NCBI GenBank assembly: GCA_963819115.1
Contig: CAWFUR010000010.1
Coordinates: 1 to 64,000 of the forward strand
DNA from: JACVRW01 sp963819115
Lineage (GTDB): Bacteria; Actinomycetota; Thermoleophilia; Solirubrobacterales; Thermoleophilaceae
Direction of reading: 5' to 3'
DNA: 64,000 nt
The first letter of the stretch is position 1. The number at the start of each line of letters is the position of its first letter. The notes under the pieces are model-generated. The model did not search any database and had not been told where the DNA came from. It was given only the letters and a program-made list of their open reading frames with translations. This document shows positions 40,551 to 51,519 of this stretch, piece after piece. Made by a program: the position numbers and the translations under genes.

Positions 40551-41750
40551 TCAGCCCTTGACCTCGGTCCAGGCCTTGACCCAGTCCGAGTAGTCCTTGC
40601 AGGTGTCACCCCGATCGTCGCCACAGGTCTTGCGCGGCGTCGTCCAGTAGGAGACCTGGTCGAAGTACTTCTCGTCATCGGCATGGAAGATCGCGCAGTG
40701 GTTCTTGTCTGCGGTCTCCGCACATGCCTTCTTGTTGGACGGAGCCTCCCCGAACCACTCGGCCACCGCGGCGTTCGCCTTGGGGCTGATGATGTGGTTC
40801 ATCCAGCGGTACATGCAATTCGGGTGCTCGGCCTTGGACGAGATCATCCAGGTGTCCGACCACCCCGTGGCGCCCTCCTTGGGCAGAGCGGTGCCGATCG
40901 GCGGTGACTTCTTGTCGGCCGCGACCAGATTGGCGATCACCTGCCAGGTGGTGCCCACCACGGAGTCGCCGCCGGTGAAGGCCGCCTGCTCCTTCGTGTA
41001 GTCGGACCAGTACTCCCCAATCACCTTGCGCTGCTGCTTCAGCAGGTCGACCGCTGCGTTGAACTGCTTGTCGTCCAGCTCGTACGGGTTGTCGATCTTG
41101 AGGTCGGGCTGCGTCGCCTTGAGGTACAGCGCGGCGTCGGCCAGGTAGATCGGGTTGTCGTACGCCGTCACGTGCCCCTTGTACTTCTCGCTGTCGGGGC
41201 CTCCGAACACAACGCCCCAGGAGTCGGGCGCCTGCTTCACCACGTTCTTGTTCCACATCAGCAGGTTGGCGCCGCGGCCGTGGGGGATGCCGTACTCCTT
41301 GCCGTCCTGCGAGTTGAACGGCTGGTCCTTCAGCGCCGGGAACACGTCCTTGTAGTTGGGGACGAGATCCGTGTTCACGGGCGCCACGTCGCCGCCCGCG
41401 ATCAGGCGAAGCGTGGCGTCGCCGGATGCCGAGACGCCGTCGTACTTGCCCGTGCGCATCAGCGTGACCATCTCGTCCGAGGTGTTGCCGATCTTCACGT
41501 TGACCTTGCAGCCGGTCTGCTTCTCGAAGTCGCTCACCCAGTCGACCTTCGGGTCGGTCGAGCCGTCCTCCACGTAGCCGGCCCATGCGATCAGGTTCAC
41601 CTGCCCCTCGCCCTTGCCGAGCGTCTTCTGGGCCTCCCCGCCCGAGCTGCTCCCGCTGTCGTCGTCACCGCAGCCGGCGGCGGTCAGCGCCGCCATGGCC
41701 AGGGTGAGGACGGCCAGGCCGGTCCACCACCGCCAGTTCGTCCCTCTCAC
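40551..41750 (-). CDS. potD: Spermidine/putrescine-type substrate-binding lipoprotein (PotD-like)
   Basis: Protein of 399 aa with a lipoprotein signal (LTAAGC), then the PotD-like start VNLIAWAGYVEDGS and acidic pocket residues (GNTSDEMVTLMRTGKYDG). The GTG at 41750 has GGAGGG upstream and overlaps the potA stop as GTGA. Six Cys in the C-terminal third are unusual for the family and may form disulfides. It captures substrate outside the membrane. Confidence 0.88.
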   Translation of the reverse strand: MRGTNWRWWTGLAVLTLAMAALTAAGCGDDDSGSSSGGEAQKTLGKGEGQVNLIAWAGYVEDGSTDPKVDWVSDFEKQTGCKVNVKIGNTSDEMVTLMRTGKYDGVSASGDATLRLIAGGDVAPVNTDLVPNYKDVFPALKDQPFNSQDGKEYGIPHGRGANLLMWNKNVVKQAPDSWGVVFGGPDSEKYKGHVTAYDNPIYLADAALYLKATQPDLKIDNPYELDDKQFNAAVDLLKQQRKVIGEYWSDYTKEQAAFTGGDSVVGTTWQVIANLVAADKKSPPIGTALPKEGATGWSDTWMISSKAEHPNCMYRWMNHIISPKANAAVAEWFGEAPSNKKACAETADKNHCAIFHADDEKYFDQVSYWTTPRKTCGDDRGDTCKDYSDWVKAWTEVKG

Positions 41751-42796
41751 GTTCCCTCCTCGATTGGTTGCGAATCCGGGATTGCGTACGCGTGCTCGCC
41801 GGACCAGCCGACTCGCACACGCCTTCCCTTCTGCTCGAGCGCCTCCTGCGAGGACATCTCGAGGTTCTGCCGGACGACCTGGAGCTCCCCGCCCCGGTCC
41901 AGCTCCACGATGAAGCGCGTGATCATCCCGGCGTACGACACGTCGCGGATGCGCCCCTCCTCCACCAGCAGCCCACCGGGCTGCTCCGACGCTTCGAGCA
42001 TCCGGACCTTCTCCGGCCGGATCGTGACCCGGCGGCCCTCGCGCTCCACGATGTTCGACACGCCCACGAAGCCGGCCACGAACTCGTTGGCAGGGTGCTC
42101 GTACACGTCTGCGGGCGCGCCCACCTGCTCGATCCGGCCGTCGCTGAACACGGCCAGGCGGTCGCTCATCGTCAGCGCCTCCTCCTGGTCGTGGGTCACG
42201 TAGACGAACGTGATGCCCACCTCGCCCTGGATCGAGCGCAGCTCGTTCTGCATCTGCTGGCGCAGCTTCAGGTCCAGCGCGCCCAGGGGCTCGTCCAGGA
42301 GGAGCACTCGAGGGCGGTTCACCAGGGCGCGGGCCAGCGCGACACGCTGGCGCTGGCCGCCTGAGAGCTGGCCCGGGCGACGCTCCTCGTACCCGCCGAG
42401 ACGAACCATCTCCAGAGCCTCGGAGGCCCGCCTGCGGCGCTCGTCCTTCGCCACGCGCTTGATCTTCAGGCCGTACTGGACGTTCTCCCCCACGGTCATG
42501 TGCGGGAACAGGGCGTAGTCCTGGAAGACCGTGTTCACGTCCCGGTCGAAGGGCGGCACGCGCGTCACGTCGCGGCCACCGAGCTCCACCATGCCCTCGT
42601 CCGGCCGCTCGAACCCGGCGATCATGCGCAGGCACGTGGTCTTGCCCGAGCCCGAGGGACCGAGCATCGTGAAGAACTCGTCGGTGGCGATCGAGAGGTC
42701 CACGCGGTCCACGGCCACCACCTCGCCGTAGGTCTTGCGGACGTCCCGGAGCCGCACCGCGACCCCGTCGGAGGTCGCATCGGCCTGCCCGCTCAT
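41747..42796 (-). CDS. potA: Spermidine/putrescine-type ABC transporter ATPase (PotA-like)
   Basis: A 349-aa ATPase. Walker A is GPSGSGKTTCL, the Q-loop VFQDYALFPHMTV, the signature LSGGQRQRVALARAL, Walker B VLLLDEPLGALD, and the C-terminal TOBE domain carries VTIRPEKVRML. The ATG at 42796 fits the family; a GTG five codons earlier is also possible. It heads the potA-D-B-C unit. Confidence 0.92.
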   Translation of the reverse strand: MSGQADATSDGVAVRLRDVRKTYGEVVAVDRVDLSIATDEFFTMLGPSGSGKTTCLRMIAGFERPDEGMVELGGRDVTRVPPFDRDVNTVFQDYALFPHMTVGENVQYGLKIKRVAKDERRRRASEALEMVRLGGYEERRPGQLSGGQRQRVALARALVNRPRVLLLDEPLGALDLKLRQQMQNELRSIQGEVGITFVYVTHDQEEALTMSDRLAVFSDGRIEQVGAPADVYEHPANEFVAGFVGVSNIVEREGRRVTIRPEKVRMLEASEQPGGLLVEEGRIRDVSYAGMITRFIVELDRGGELQVVRQNLEMSSQEALEQKGRRVRVGWSGEHAYAIPDSQPIEEGT

Positions 42797-42887
42797 CGCC
42801 GGTTTGTACACCCTGGCGCCGTCGGCGCGCGACCCTACCCCGAAATTTGCGCCACTTCGTCCAACGGCGAGGGCGTCCGTGCGCCGC

Positions 42888-44516
42888 TCAGCCGGCCGCG
42901 GTCTCCACGCGGCCCAGCTCGCCGGCCTCGAGGCGGCTGCGCAGCACCTTCTTGTCGTACTTGCCCACGCTCGTCTTCGGCACCTCGCCGATGAGCACGA
43001 TCTCCTCGGGGAGCCACCACTTCGCCACCCGTGGAGCCAGATGCTCGCGGAGGGACTCGCACGTGACCTCGGCCCCCTCCTCGGGCACCACGCAGACCAG
43101 CGGGCGCTCGCCCCAGCGCTCGTCCGGCCGGGCGATCACCGCCGCCTCCTGCACGTCCGGATGAGCCATCACCTCGTTCTCGAGCGTCACCGAGGAGATC
43201 CACTCGCCCCCGGACTTCACCACGTCCTTCGCGCGGTCGCTGATCATGATGTAGCCGCGCTCGTCGATGGCCGCGATGTCACCCGTCCGCAGCCAGCCGG
43301 CGTGGAACTTCCCGTCGTCGTCGTCCTCGCCGTAGTAGGCGCGCGCCACCCACGGCCCGCGCACCTGGAGCTCGCCCGTGGACTCGCCGTCCCAGGGCAC
43401 CTCCTCGTCGTCGTCTCCCACGATCCGGGCCTCCACCAGGGGCGAGGGACGCCCCGCGGTCGAGCGGCAGCGCCAATGCTCGGGGCTCGAGGCTCCCGCG
43501 GGTGCGCGGGCAATCGAGCCCAGCGGACTGGTCTCCGTCATTCCCCAGGCCTGGAGGATCGGGATGTCGTGCCGCTCCTCGAAGTCCTGCATGAGCGTGG
43601 TGGGCACGGCCGACCCCCCGCAGATCACGAGCCGCAGGCTGGAGAGGTCGCACGACTCCTGGTCGGCGTGGCGGAGCAGGTCCATCCAGATGGTGGGTAC
43701 CGCTGCGGAGAGCGTGACCCGCTCCTCGGCGATCAGGCCGGCAAGCGCCGGCGGCGTGAGGTCGGAGCCCGGCATGACCATGTCGGTGCCGGCCAGGCAA
43801 CAGGCGTAGGGCATGCCCCACGCGTTCGCATGGAACATCGGCACCACCGGCATGATGCGGTCGTCGGCGCTCAGCCCGAAGGAGTCGGCCAGGCACTGCC
43901 CGAGCGCGTGCAAGACGTTCGACCGGTGCGAGTAGAGAACGCCCTTCGGGTTGCCCGTGGTGCCGCTCGTGTAACAGAGGCCGGCGGCCTGGCGCTCGTC
44001 GAGCTCGGGGTACTCGAAGCCCGGCTCGGTGGAGGCCAGCAGCTCCTCGTAGTGCAGCGCGTCCGGAAGCGATCCGGCGTCGCCCTCGCCCATCACGATG
44101 AAGTGGCGGACCGTCTTGAAGCGCGGGGCCAGCTCCTCGAGGAGAGGTACGAGGCTCGAATCCACGAGCACGACCGAGTCCTCGGCATGGCCCACGATGT
44201 ACTCGATCTGATCGGCGAACAGGCGCACGTTCAGCGTGTGGAGCACGGCGCCCATGCAGGGCACGGCCAGGTACGCCTCAAGATGCTCGCGCGTGTTCCA
44301 CGCGAAGGTGGCCACGCGCTCCCCCTGCTTCACGCCGAGGCCATCCAGCGCCCGCGCGAGCCGGTCCGCCCGCTCGGCCACCTCGGCGAAGCGCATTCGT
44401 GAGCGCTCGCCGTCGCGCACGCTCACCACCTCGCTGTCCGCGTGGACCCTCCGCATGCGCCCGAGCGCGTGCTGGATCGTGAGCGGATAGTCGTCCTGCA
44501 TCAGCCCTTCGAGCAT
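42888..44516 (-). CDS. Long-chain fatty acyl-CoA ligase-like (ANL superfamily)
   Basis: A 542-aa adenylate-forming enzyme. It has the AMP motif CYTSGTTGNPKGVLYSHRS, QAWGMTETSPLG, and the hinge and late motif LRTGDIAAIDERGYIMISDRAKD with the catalytic Lys in the C-terminal KTSVGKYDKK. It activates a carboxylate, probably a fatty acid of medium to long chain, to its CoA thioester. It stands alone between the pot and dnaK units. Confidence 0.9.
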   Translation of the reverse strand: MLEGLMQDDYPLTIQHALGRMRRVHADSEVVSVRDGERSRMRFAEVAERADRLARALDGLGVKQGERVATFAWNTREHLEAYLAVPCMGAVLHTLNVRLFADQIEYIVGHAEDSVVLVDSSLVPLLEELAPRFKTVRHFIVMGEGDAGSLPDALHYEELLASTEPGFEYPELDERQAAGLCYTSGTTGNPKGVLYSHRSNVLHALGQCLADSFGLSADDRIMPVVPMFHANAWGMPYACCLAGTDMVMPGSDLTPPALAGLIAEERVTLSAAVPTIWMDLLRHADQESCDLSSLRLVICGGSAVPTTLMQDFEERHDIPILQAWGMTETSPLGSIARAPAGASSPEHWRCRSTAGRPSPLVEARIVGDDDEEVPWDGESTGELQVRGPWVARAYYGEDDDDGKFHAGWLRTGDIAAIDERGYIMISDRAKDVVKSGGEWISSVTLENEVMAHPDVQEAAVIARPDERWGERPLVCVVPEEGAEVTCESLREHLAPRVAKWWLPEEIVLIGEVPKTSVGKYDKKVLRSRLEAGELGRVETAAG

Positions 44517-44572
44517 CGGTCTCCTCTCGCCTGTACCGGGTTTCTACCCGGATCCTGGGCGGGGGAGACCCG

Positions 44573-45025
44573 TCAGCGCTGGGGGCGGCGGATCGGCACG
44601 CGCACGGTGCGCCCGCCGTCGCGGAGCGGAGCGAGGGCTTCGTTCGGCGGCTGGTACAGCACCAGCTCACGCTTGAACGATCTCCGCACGCGCTCCACCT
44701 CGGCGCGAAGCTCCTGCTCCACCGTCGCGGCGTGGCGCTCCAGGTTGCGCACCCGGCGCTCCATCCGCTCGAGCTGCGCCTCCAGCTCGAACACCCGTTC
44801 CACGCCGGCCAGGTTCATTCCCAGCTCGCCGGTGAGCTCCTGGATCCGGCGTAGGCGCTCCACGTCCTCCTGGGAGTACAGGCGGGTGTTCTTCGGCGAG
44901 CGCTTGGGCCTGATCAGCCCGCGGGCCTCGTAGATGCGCAGCGTCTGCGGATGCATCCCGGCCAGCTCCGCCGCCACGGAGATCATGTAGACGCCCCGGC
45001 TCACCTCGGCGGCGCCGCGGCCCAT
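44573..45025 (-). CDS. hspR: Heat-shock repressor HspR (MerR family)
   Basis: A 150-aa MerR-type protein (YMISVAAELAGMHPQTLRIYEARGLIRPKRS, KNTRLYSQEDVERLRRI) with a C-terminal coiled coil and a basic tail. It is the last gene of dnaK-grpE-dnaJ-hspR, the classic actinobacterial order in which HspR represses the operon with DnaK as co-repressor. The gap to dnaJ is 5 bp. Confidence 0.93.
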   Translation of the reverse strand: MGRGAAEVSRGVYMISVAAELAGMHPQTLRIYEARGLIRPKRSPKNTRLYSQEDVERLRRIQELTGELGMNLAGVERVFELEAQLERMERRVRNLERHAATVEQELRAEVERVRRSFKRELVLYQPPNEALAPLRDGGRTVRVPIRRPQR

Positions 45026-45030
45026 TCGGC

Positions 45031-46122
45031 TCAGCTCTTCCTCGGCGACAACAGGCGCTCGCGTGGGTTGCCGTCCATCACCGTGGCAAGCTCGTCCACA
45101 ACCTCCTGCTGCTCGCGTGACAGCGAGCTGGGCACGTCCACCACCAGGCGGTAGTGGATGTCCCCGCGCCCGCGGCCGCCGAGGCGCGGCGGGCCCTCGT
45201 TGCGGAGCCGCTGAACCGTCCCGTGCTGGGTGCCCGGGGGGACTCGGATGCGCTTGCTCCCGCTCAGCGTGGGCACCTCGATCGTGGCGCCCCTGATCGC
45301 CTCGGGAATGGTGATCGGCACCTCCACCTCGAGGTTGTCTCCCTTGCGGGTGAACACGGGCGACTCGGCCACCCGGGTGATCACGTAGAGGTCTCCCTGC
45401 GGCCCTCCACGCGGGCCCGCCTCGCCCTTGGAGGCAAGGCGCACACGGCTGCCGTCACGTACGCCCGCCGGGATGTTCACGCGGTAGCGCTTGACCTGGC
45501 GGGTGCGGCCCGAGCCCTGGCATGTGGGGCAGGGATCCTTGATCTCGGTGCCGGTGCCGCCGCACTGCCGGCAGGGCTGGGAGATTGAGAACAGCCCCTG
45601 CGACTCGGCCTCCACGCCGCGGCCCTGGCAACGGGTGCACACCTGCGGTGAGGTGCCGGGGCGGGCGCCGGTGCCGTGGCAGGTGGCGCACGGCGCGGAC
45701 AGCGGAACGCTGACGGGCACCTGCGCGCCCTCCATGGCCTGGTCGAAGGAGATGTGCACCTCGGTCTCGAGATCCCGGCCGCGCTCGGGAGCGGGTGGGC
45801 GGCCGGCACCGGGCCGGCCGGAGGTGAAGAGGTCGGAGAGGATGTCCCCGAACCCGCCGAAGCCGCCGCGGAACGCGCCCGGATCGAACCCGGCCCCGCC
45901 GAACACCCCCCCGCCAGAGTCATAGGCCTTGCGCTTCTCCGGGTCGGAGAGGATCGAGTTGGCCTCCTGGATCTCCTTGAAGCGCTCCTCCGCGCTCGCG
46001 TTGTCCGGATTGCGGTCCGGGTGGTACTGCCGCGCGAGCTTGCGGTACGCCTTCTTGATCTCCTCGTCGGAGGCCTTGCGGTCGACGCCGAGCGTCTTGT
46101 ACGGATCGTTCACGGTGGCCAT
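45031..46122 (-). CDS. dnaJ: Chaperone DnaJ
   Basis: A 363-aa J-protein: J domain (YKTLGVDRKASDEEIKKAYRKLARQYHPDRN), a Gly/Phe linker, four zinc-binding C-x-x-C-x-G-x-G repeats (CATCHGTG, CTRCQGRG, CRQCGGTG, CPTCQGSG) and the C-terminal substrate domains. It stimulates DnaK. It follows grpE by 6 bp. Confidence 0.97.
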   Translation of the reverse strand: MATVNDPYKTLGVDRKASDEEIKKAYRKLARQYHPDRNPDNASAEERFKEIQEANSILSDPEKRKAYDSGGGVFGGAGFDPGAFRGGFGGFGDILSDLFTSGRPGAGRPPAPERGRDLETEVHISFDQAMEGAQVPVSVPLSAPCATCHGTGARPGTSPQVCTRCQGRGVEAESQGLFSISQPCRQCGGTGTEIKDPCPTCQGSGRTRQVKRYRVNIPAGVRDGSRVRLASKGEAGPRGGPQGDLYVITRVAESPVFTRKGDNLEVEVPITIPEAIRGATIEVPTLSGSKRIRVPPGTQHGTVQRLRNEGPPRLGGRGRGDIHYRLVVDVPSSLSREQQEVVDELATVMDGNPRERLLSPRKS

Positions 46123-46128
46123 GGCGCG

Positions 46129-46719
46129 CTACCCCGACACGACCACCCGGGCGGGGCGCAGGACGTTGCCGGCGGACCGGTAGCCCTTCTCGACCACGTC
46201 GAGGACGACGCCCGGCGCGGCGCCCTCCTCTGAACGGGTGGAGAGCGCCTCGTGCCAGGTTGGATCGAACTGCTCTCCGCTCGGGTCGAACTGCTCAACC
46301 CCGTGGCGCTCGAGCACCGCGACGAGCTCCGAGTGGACGAGGGCCACGCCCTCGGCCAGGTGAGTCTCCGTCTCGGCCGCCGAGCCCAGCGCGCGCTCGA
46401 GGTTGTCCACCACCGGCAGCAGCTCGCGCACGAGCCCGCCCCGCGCGCGCTCGCCGGCCGCCGCGGCCTCGCGGGCGGCGCGCTTACGGTAGTTCTCGAA
46501 GTCGGCCTGCGCACGGCGCGCGAGGTCGAGGTACTCGTCGCGCTCGCGCGTGACCGTGGCCAGCGGGTCCTGGGCCTCCTCGACCCGGGCCTCCTCGGCC
46601 GCGCTCACTCCCGCGGCCTCGTTGGCGGGATCCTCGTCGCCGGCGGGCTCATCGACGTCGTCACGAGCCGTGACCGGCTCGTCCTCGGGCGACACGGCGG
46701 GCCGGGTGCGGTCCGCCAT
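46129..46719 (-). CDS. grpE: Nucleotide exchange factor GrpE
   Basis: A 196-aa co-chaperone. An acidic, low-complexity N-terminus (residues 1-45) leads into the long helix (REAAAAGERARGGLVRELLPVVDNLERAL) and the C-terminal beta domain (VVEKGYRSAGNVLRPARVVVSG). It starts 2 bp after dnaK. Confidence 0.97.
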   Translation of the reverse strand: MADRTRPAVSPEDEPVTARDDVDEPAGDEDPANEAAGVSAAEEARVEEAQDPLATVTRERDEYLDLARRAQADFENYRKRAAREAAAAGERARGGLVRELLPVVDNLERALGSAAETETHLAEGVALVHSELVAVLERHGVEQFDPSGEQFDPTWHEALSTRSEEGAAPGVVLDVVEKGYRSAGNVLRPARVVVSG

Positions 46720-46721
46720 GT

Positions 46722-48644
<1,923 letters not shown>

Positions 48645-48705
48645 CCGCTCCGCTCCTTTACCGCTTACAAGTTCTGAGTCTTCGCCTGCGCATTGGCGCA
48701 GAAAG

Positions 48706-48731
48706 AAATCTAAGCGCGAGTATGGCAGATC
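48706..48731 (-). promoter_or_regulatory. Candidate heat-shock promoter/operator of dnaK
   Basis: On the minus strand GATCTGC, 10 nt, CTTAGATTT, identical in both words and spacing to the clpB leader, 62 bp upstream of the dnaK start. CATACT lies between the words. It is either the promoter plus an upstream element or the operator of HspR. Confidence 0.6.
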
Positions 48732-48794
48732 AGAAACGGGGCGTCCGGGCGCAATTCTGGATCCGGGGCGCTATGGAGCACGCTCAGCCCGCAA

Positions 48795-49361
48795 ATGGCT
48801 AGTCTCCGCCGCCGCATGCGGCGCCTTCTCGTGCTCCTCACCGTTCTCGCCCTCGCCCTTGGCCTCACGGCCTGCGGCAGCGACGACTCCGGGGACGACA
48901 GCACGGCGGCCGACACGCCCTCGATCGATGCGACCGTGGACTCGGGGGACGACACCGCGACCGCGACCACGCCCGCGAATCCGAAGGACACCAGCGTCAA
49001 GCCGGTGATCGAGAAGCCCGCCGGCTCACCTCCGCGGCACCTCGTGAAGGAGGACATCGTCAAGGGCAAGGGACCCCCCGCGAAGAAGGGCGACAGCGTG
49101 ACCATGCAATACGTGGGCGTGGCGTTCTCGAATGGCGAGCAGTTCGACGCCTCGTGGGACACCGGCGCCCCGTTCGGCCCCTTCCAGCTCGGCACCGGCC
49201 AGGTGATCGCCGGCTGGGACAAGGGCATCGTGGGCATGCGCAAGGGCGGCCGCCGGAAGCTCGTGATCCCTCCCGAGCTGGCCTACGGATCCGCCGGCCA
49301 GGGACCGATCGCGCCCAACGAGACGCTGATCTTCGTGGTCGACCTCGTGTCGATCAGGTAG
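48795..49361 (+). CDS. FKBP-type peptidyl-prolyl isomerase lipoprotein
   Basis: A 188-aa protein with a lipoprotein signal (LGLTACGS, lipobox Cys near residue 27), an Asp/Thr-rich linker and a C-terminal FKBP domain (GDSVTMQYVGVAFSNGEQFDASWD, GQVIAGWDKGIVGMRKGGRRKLVIPPELAYG, LIFVVDLV). It probably folds exported proteins at the membrane surface. It is divergent from dnaK over 150 bp. Confidence 0.93.
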   Translation: MASLRRRMRRLLVLLTVLALALGLTACGSDDSGDDSTAADTPSIDATVDSGDDTATATTPANPKDTSVKPVIEKPAGSPPRHLVKEDIVKGKGPPAKKGDSVTMQYVGVAFSNGEQFDASWDTGAPFGPFQLGTGQVIAGWDKGIVGMRKGGRRKLVIPPELAYGSAGQGPIAPNETLIFVVDLVSIR

Positions 49362-49461
49362 AAGCTCAGGGCGCCGCCGCAATCCGAGCGAGCATTCGCT
49401 CCACCGTCCTGTCCCGTGGTTGCACAGCAACCAAAAGTCAGGAAGGCACCGCAATATGCCG

Positions 49462-50796
49462 TCAGCTGCCCGTGAAGCTGAGCGCGTAGGCCACGAATGC
49501 CACCGCCAAGAGCGCCATGCCGGCGTAGTCCCACCGCCGCCTCAGGTCACTCGGCCGGAACAGCAGGGCGAGGGTGACCAGCACCATTGGGTCGAAGTAC
49601 TTCTGGTAGACGAGACGGACGGGCAGCGCGGCCAGCAGGAAGAACGCGAACGCCACCGCCGGCAGCGACAGGATCCCCGCCCTCCTGACCAGCACGGCCA
49701 GCGCGAGCAGCCCGACGGGCACGAGCACGAAGAACACGAGCGACGAGCCCGCCAACTCGGGCGCGTGATCGGCCACCTTCCACAGCCAGCCACCGTCGCC
49801 GGGGCGCGAGGGGGCGTTCGGCTCGTAGCTGAGGGGCGACACCAGGAGCAGTGCCACACCGACCACCGTCACTCCTCCGAGCACGACCCACGCGCGGCGC
49901 ACGAGCGCGGGCCGGTAGAGCCACCACCACGCACGACGTACGAGGGCGGGCTGGGAATGGAGCCGGCGTTTGCGGCGCACCAGCGACGGTCCGTAGAGCA
50001 CGGCGGCGTACACACCGAACAGCGCCAGCGTGAACCCGACCGGGCGCAGCGTGAGACCGCCTCCGCCGGGCTGGTCTCCGCAGAGCCCGCACGACCCCGG
50101 GTCCGAGCCCTTCGGCACCAGGCCGTCCCACAGGATCACCAGGCCGCCCAGCGGCGCGAGGGCGACGGCCAGCATCGCCAGGCCAGCGAGCTTTCGCCCG
50201 AGCGGAACGGAAGCGAGCAGGAGGAACGCGGCGGCCACGGGCGCGAGCCACACGAACGACTGCCGCGTGAGCACCGCGGCGCAGATGGCCAGGCAGCCCA
50301 CCGCGAACGCGCCCGGCGACAGGGACCGCCGGGAGGAATCGATCCGCTCAAGCGCGATGAATGCGAAGAGCAGCGCCAGGTTGTCGGTGAGCAGCGTGAA
50401 CGACGGCCCGAAGAAGTAGGGCGAGAGCACGAACACGAGCGTGAGGGCCAGCGCCTGCTGGGGCTCGAGCGGCGTGCTGCGGCGCAGCAGCCGGAGCAGC
50501 GCCAGCGCCGCGGCGTACGAGATGGCCGCGTTCAGCAGCCGGAGCCGCCAGAGCTCGAAGCCGAAGACCTTCCCGAACCCGGCGAAGAGCAGGTGGTAGA
50601 GCGGGGTCTGCGCCGCAGGGTAGGACTCGAGATCCACGTGGTCCGCGAACTGGCGGATCGTGGGCAGGTGGTAGAGCCCGGCGTCGGTGCCGTGGAACGT
50701 GTCGATCTCGACCGTGAGGCCCTTCAGGGCTGCGATGGCCAGGAGGAACGGGACGGCGAGGACGGCGGCGGGGAACAGGCGCCCGGAGGCGCTCAT
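49462..50796 (-). CDS. Polytopic membrane protein, probable GT-C-type glycosyltransferase
   Basis: Protein of 444 aa with ten or more hydrophobic segments. After the first segment it has FHGTDAGLYHLPTIRQFADH, an early acidic loop reminiscent of the ALG10/GT-C group of lipid-sugar transferases. No firm family match. The ATG at 50796 overlaps the stop of the endonuclease III gene (ATGA). Confidence 0.65.
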   Translation of the reverse strand: MSASGRLFPAAVLAVPFLLAIAALKGLTVEIDTFHGTDAGLYHLPTIRQFADHVDLESYPAAQTPLYHLLFAGFGKVFGFELWRLRLLNAAISYAAALALLRLLRRSTPLEPQQALALTLVFVLSPYFFGPSFTLLTDNLALLFAFIALERIDSSRRSLSPGAFAVGCLAICAAVLTRQSFVWLAPVAAAFLLLASVPLGRKLAGLAMLAVALAPLGGLVILWDGLVPKGSDPGSCGLCGDQPGGGGLTLRPVGFTLALFGVYAAVLYGPSLVRRKRRLHSQPALVRRAWWWLYRPALVRRAWVVLGGVTVVGVALLLVSPLSYEPNAPSRPGDGGWLWKVADHAPELAGSSLVFFVLVPVGLLALAVLVRRAGILSLPAVAFAFFLLAALPVRLVYQKYFDPMVLVTLALLFRPSDLRRRWDYAGMALLAVAFVAYALSFTGS

Positions 50797-51482
50797 GCGG
50801 CGGCCAGCCGCCGTCGGCCCTCGGGGCACATGCGCCGCAGCGGGCAGTCCGCGCACTGGGGGTTGCGGGCGACACAGGTGCGCCGGCCGTGACGGATGAG
50901 CAGCATGTGGACCTCGTACTCGTCCCCCTCCGGCGTGAGCCGCAGCATCTCGTCGTGGGCCTCGTCCAGCGGTGCCCGCGGGCGGAACAGGCCGAGGCGC
51001 GAGCCCACCCGGTACACGTGGGTGTCCACCGGCACCTCGTGGCGCCCAAACGAGAAGAGGAGCACGCAGGCGGCGGTCTTGCGGCCCACGCCGGGCAGGT
51101 CGCAGAGGTAGTAGCGCGCCTCCTGCAGGGGCGCGTCGGCCAGCCACGCCAGCGCGTCGGCCTCGAGATGCCCCTCGTCGCCGGCGATCGCCTCGAGGAT
51201 GCGCACGATGCGCACCGCCTTGGTGGGAGCGAGGCCGCCGGGGCGAATGGCCTCCTCCACGTCCTCGACCGCGGCCGCACGCACCTCCTCCCAGGATCCG
51301 AAGCGCTCGCGCAGCCGTCCGAAGGCCACGTCGCGGTTGCGGTCATTCGTGTTCTGCGAGAGCACGGTGAGCACCAGCTCGTCCACCGGCCGGTGGTGCG
51401 GGCGAAGAACCGGGCGGCCGTACTCGCGCCGCAGGCGGTCCCGGATCGCCCGCAGGCGGCGACGATCGGGACGGGCGGGCAT
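50793..51482 (-). CDS. nth: Endonuclease III (DNA glycosylase/AP lyase)
   Basis: A 229-aa base-excision repair enzyme. The helix-hairpin-helix motif is LPGVGRKTAACVL with the catalytic Lys, the catalytic Asp is in VDTHVYRV, and the 4Fe-4S site is C-x6-C-x2-C-x5-C (CVARNPQCADCPLRRMC). I start at the ATG at 51482 (MPARPDRRR). Upstream Mets would run into the divergent hydrolase gene. Confidence 0.92.
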   Translation of the reverse strand: MPARPDRRRLRAIRDRLRREYGRPVLRPHHRPVDELVLTVLSQNTNDRNRDVAFGRLRERFGSWEEVRAAAVEDVEEAIRPGGLAPTKAVRIVRILEAIAGDEGHLEADALAWLADAPLQEARYYLCDLPGVGRKTAACVLLFSFGRHEVPVDTHVYRVGSRLGLFRPRAPLDEAHDEMLRLTPEGDEYEVHMLLIRHGRRTCVARNPQCADCPLRRMCPEGRRRLAAA

Positions 51483-51519
51483 CGGCGGTAAGGCTACGGC
51501 CCTGGTAAGAAGGCGCCGC

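Noticed and set aside
48645..48794. Classical HspR HAIR operator upstream of dnaK
   Set aside because: I looked for CTTGAGT-N7-ACTCAAG on both strands and found only scattered partial words (ACTCAG, ACTTG).
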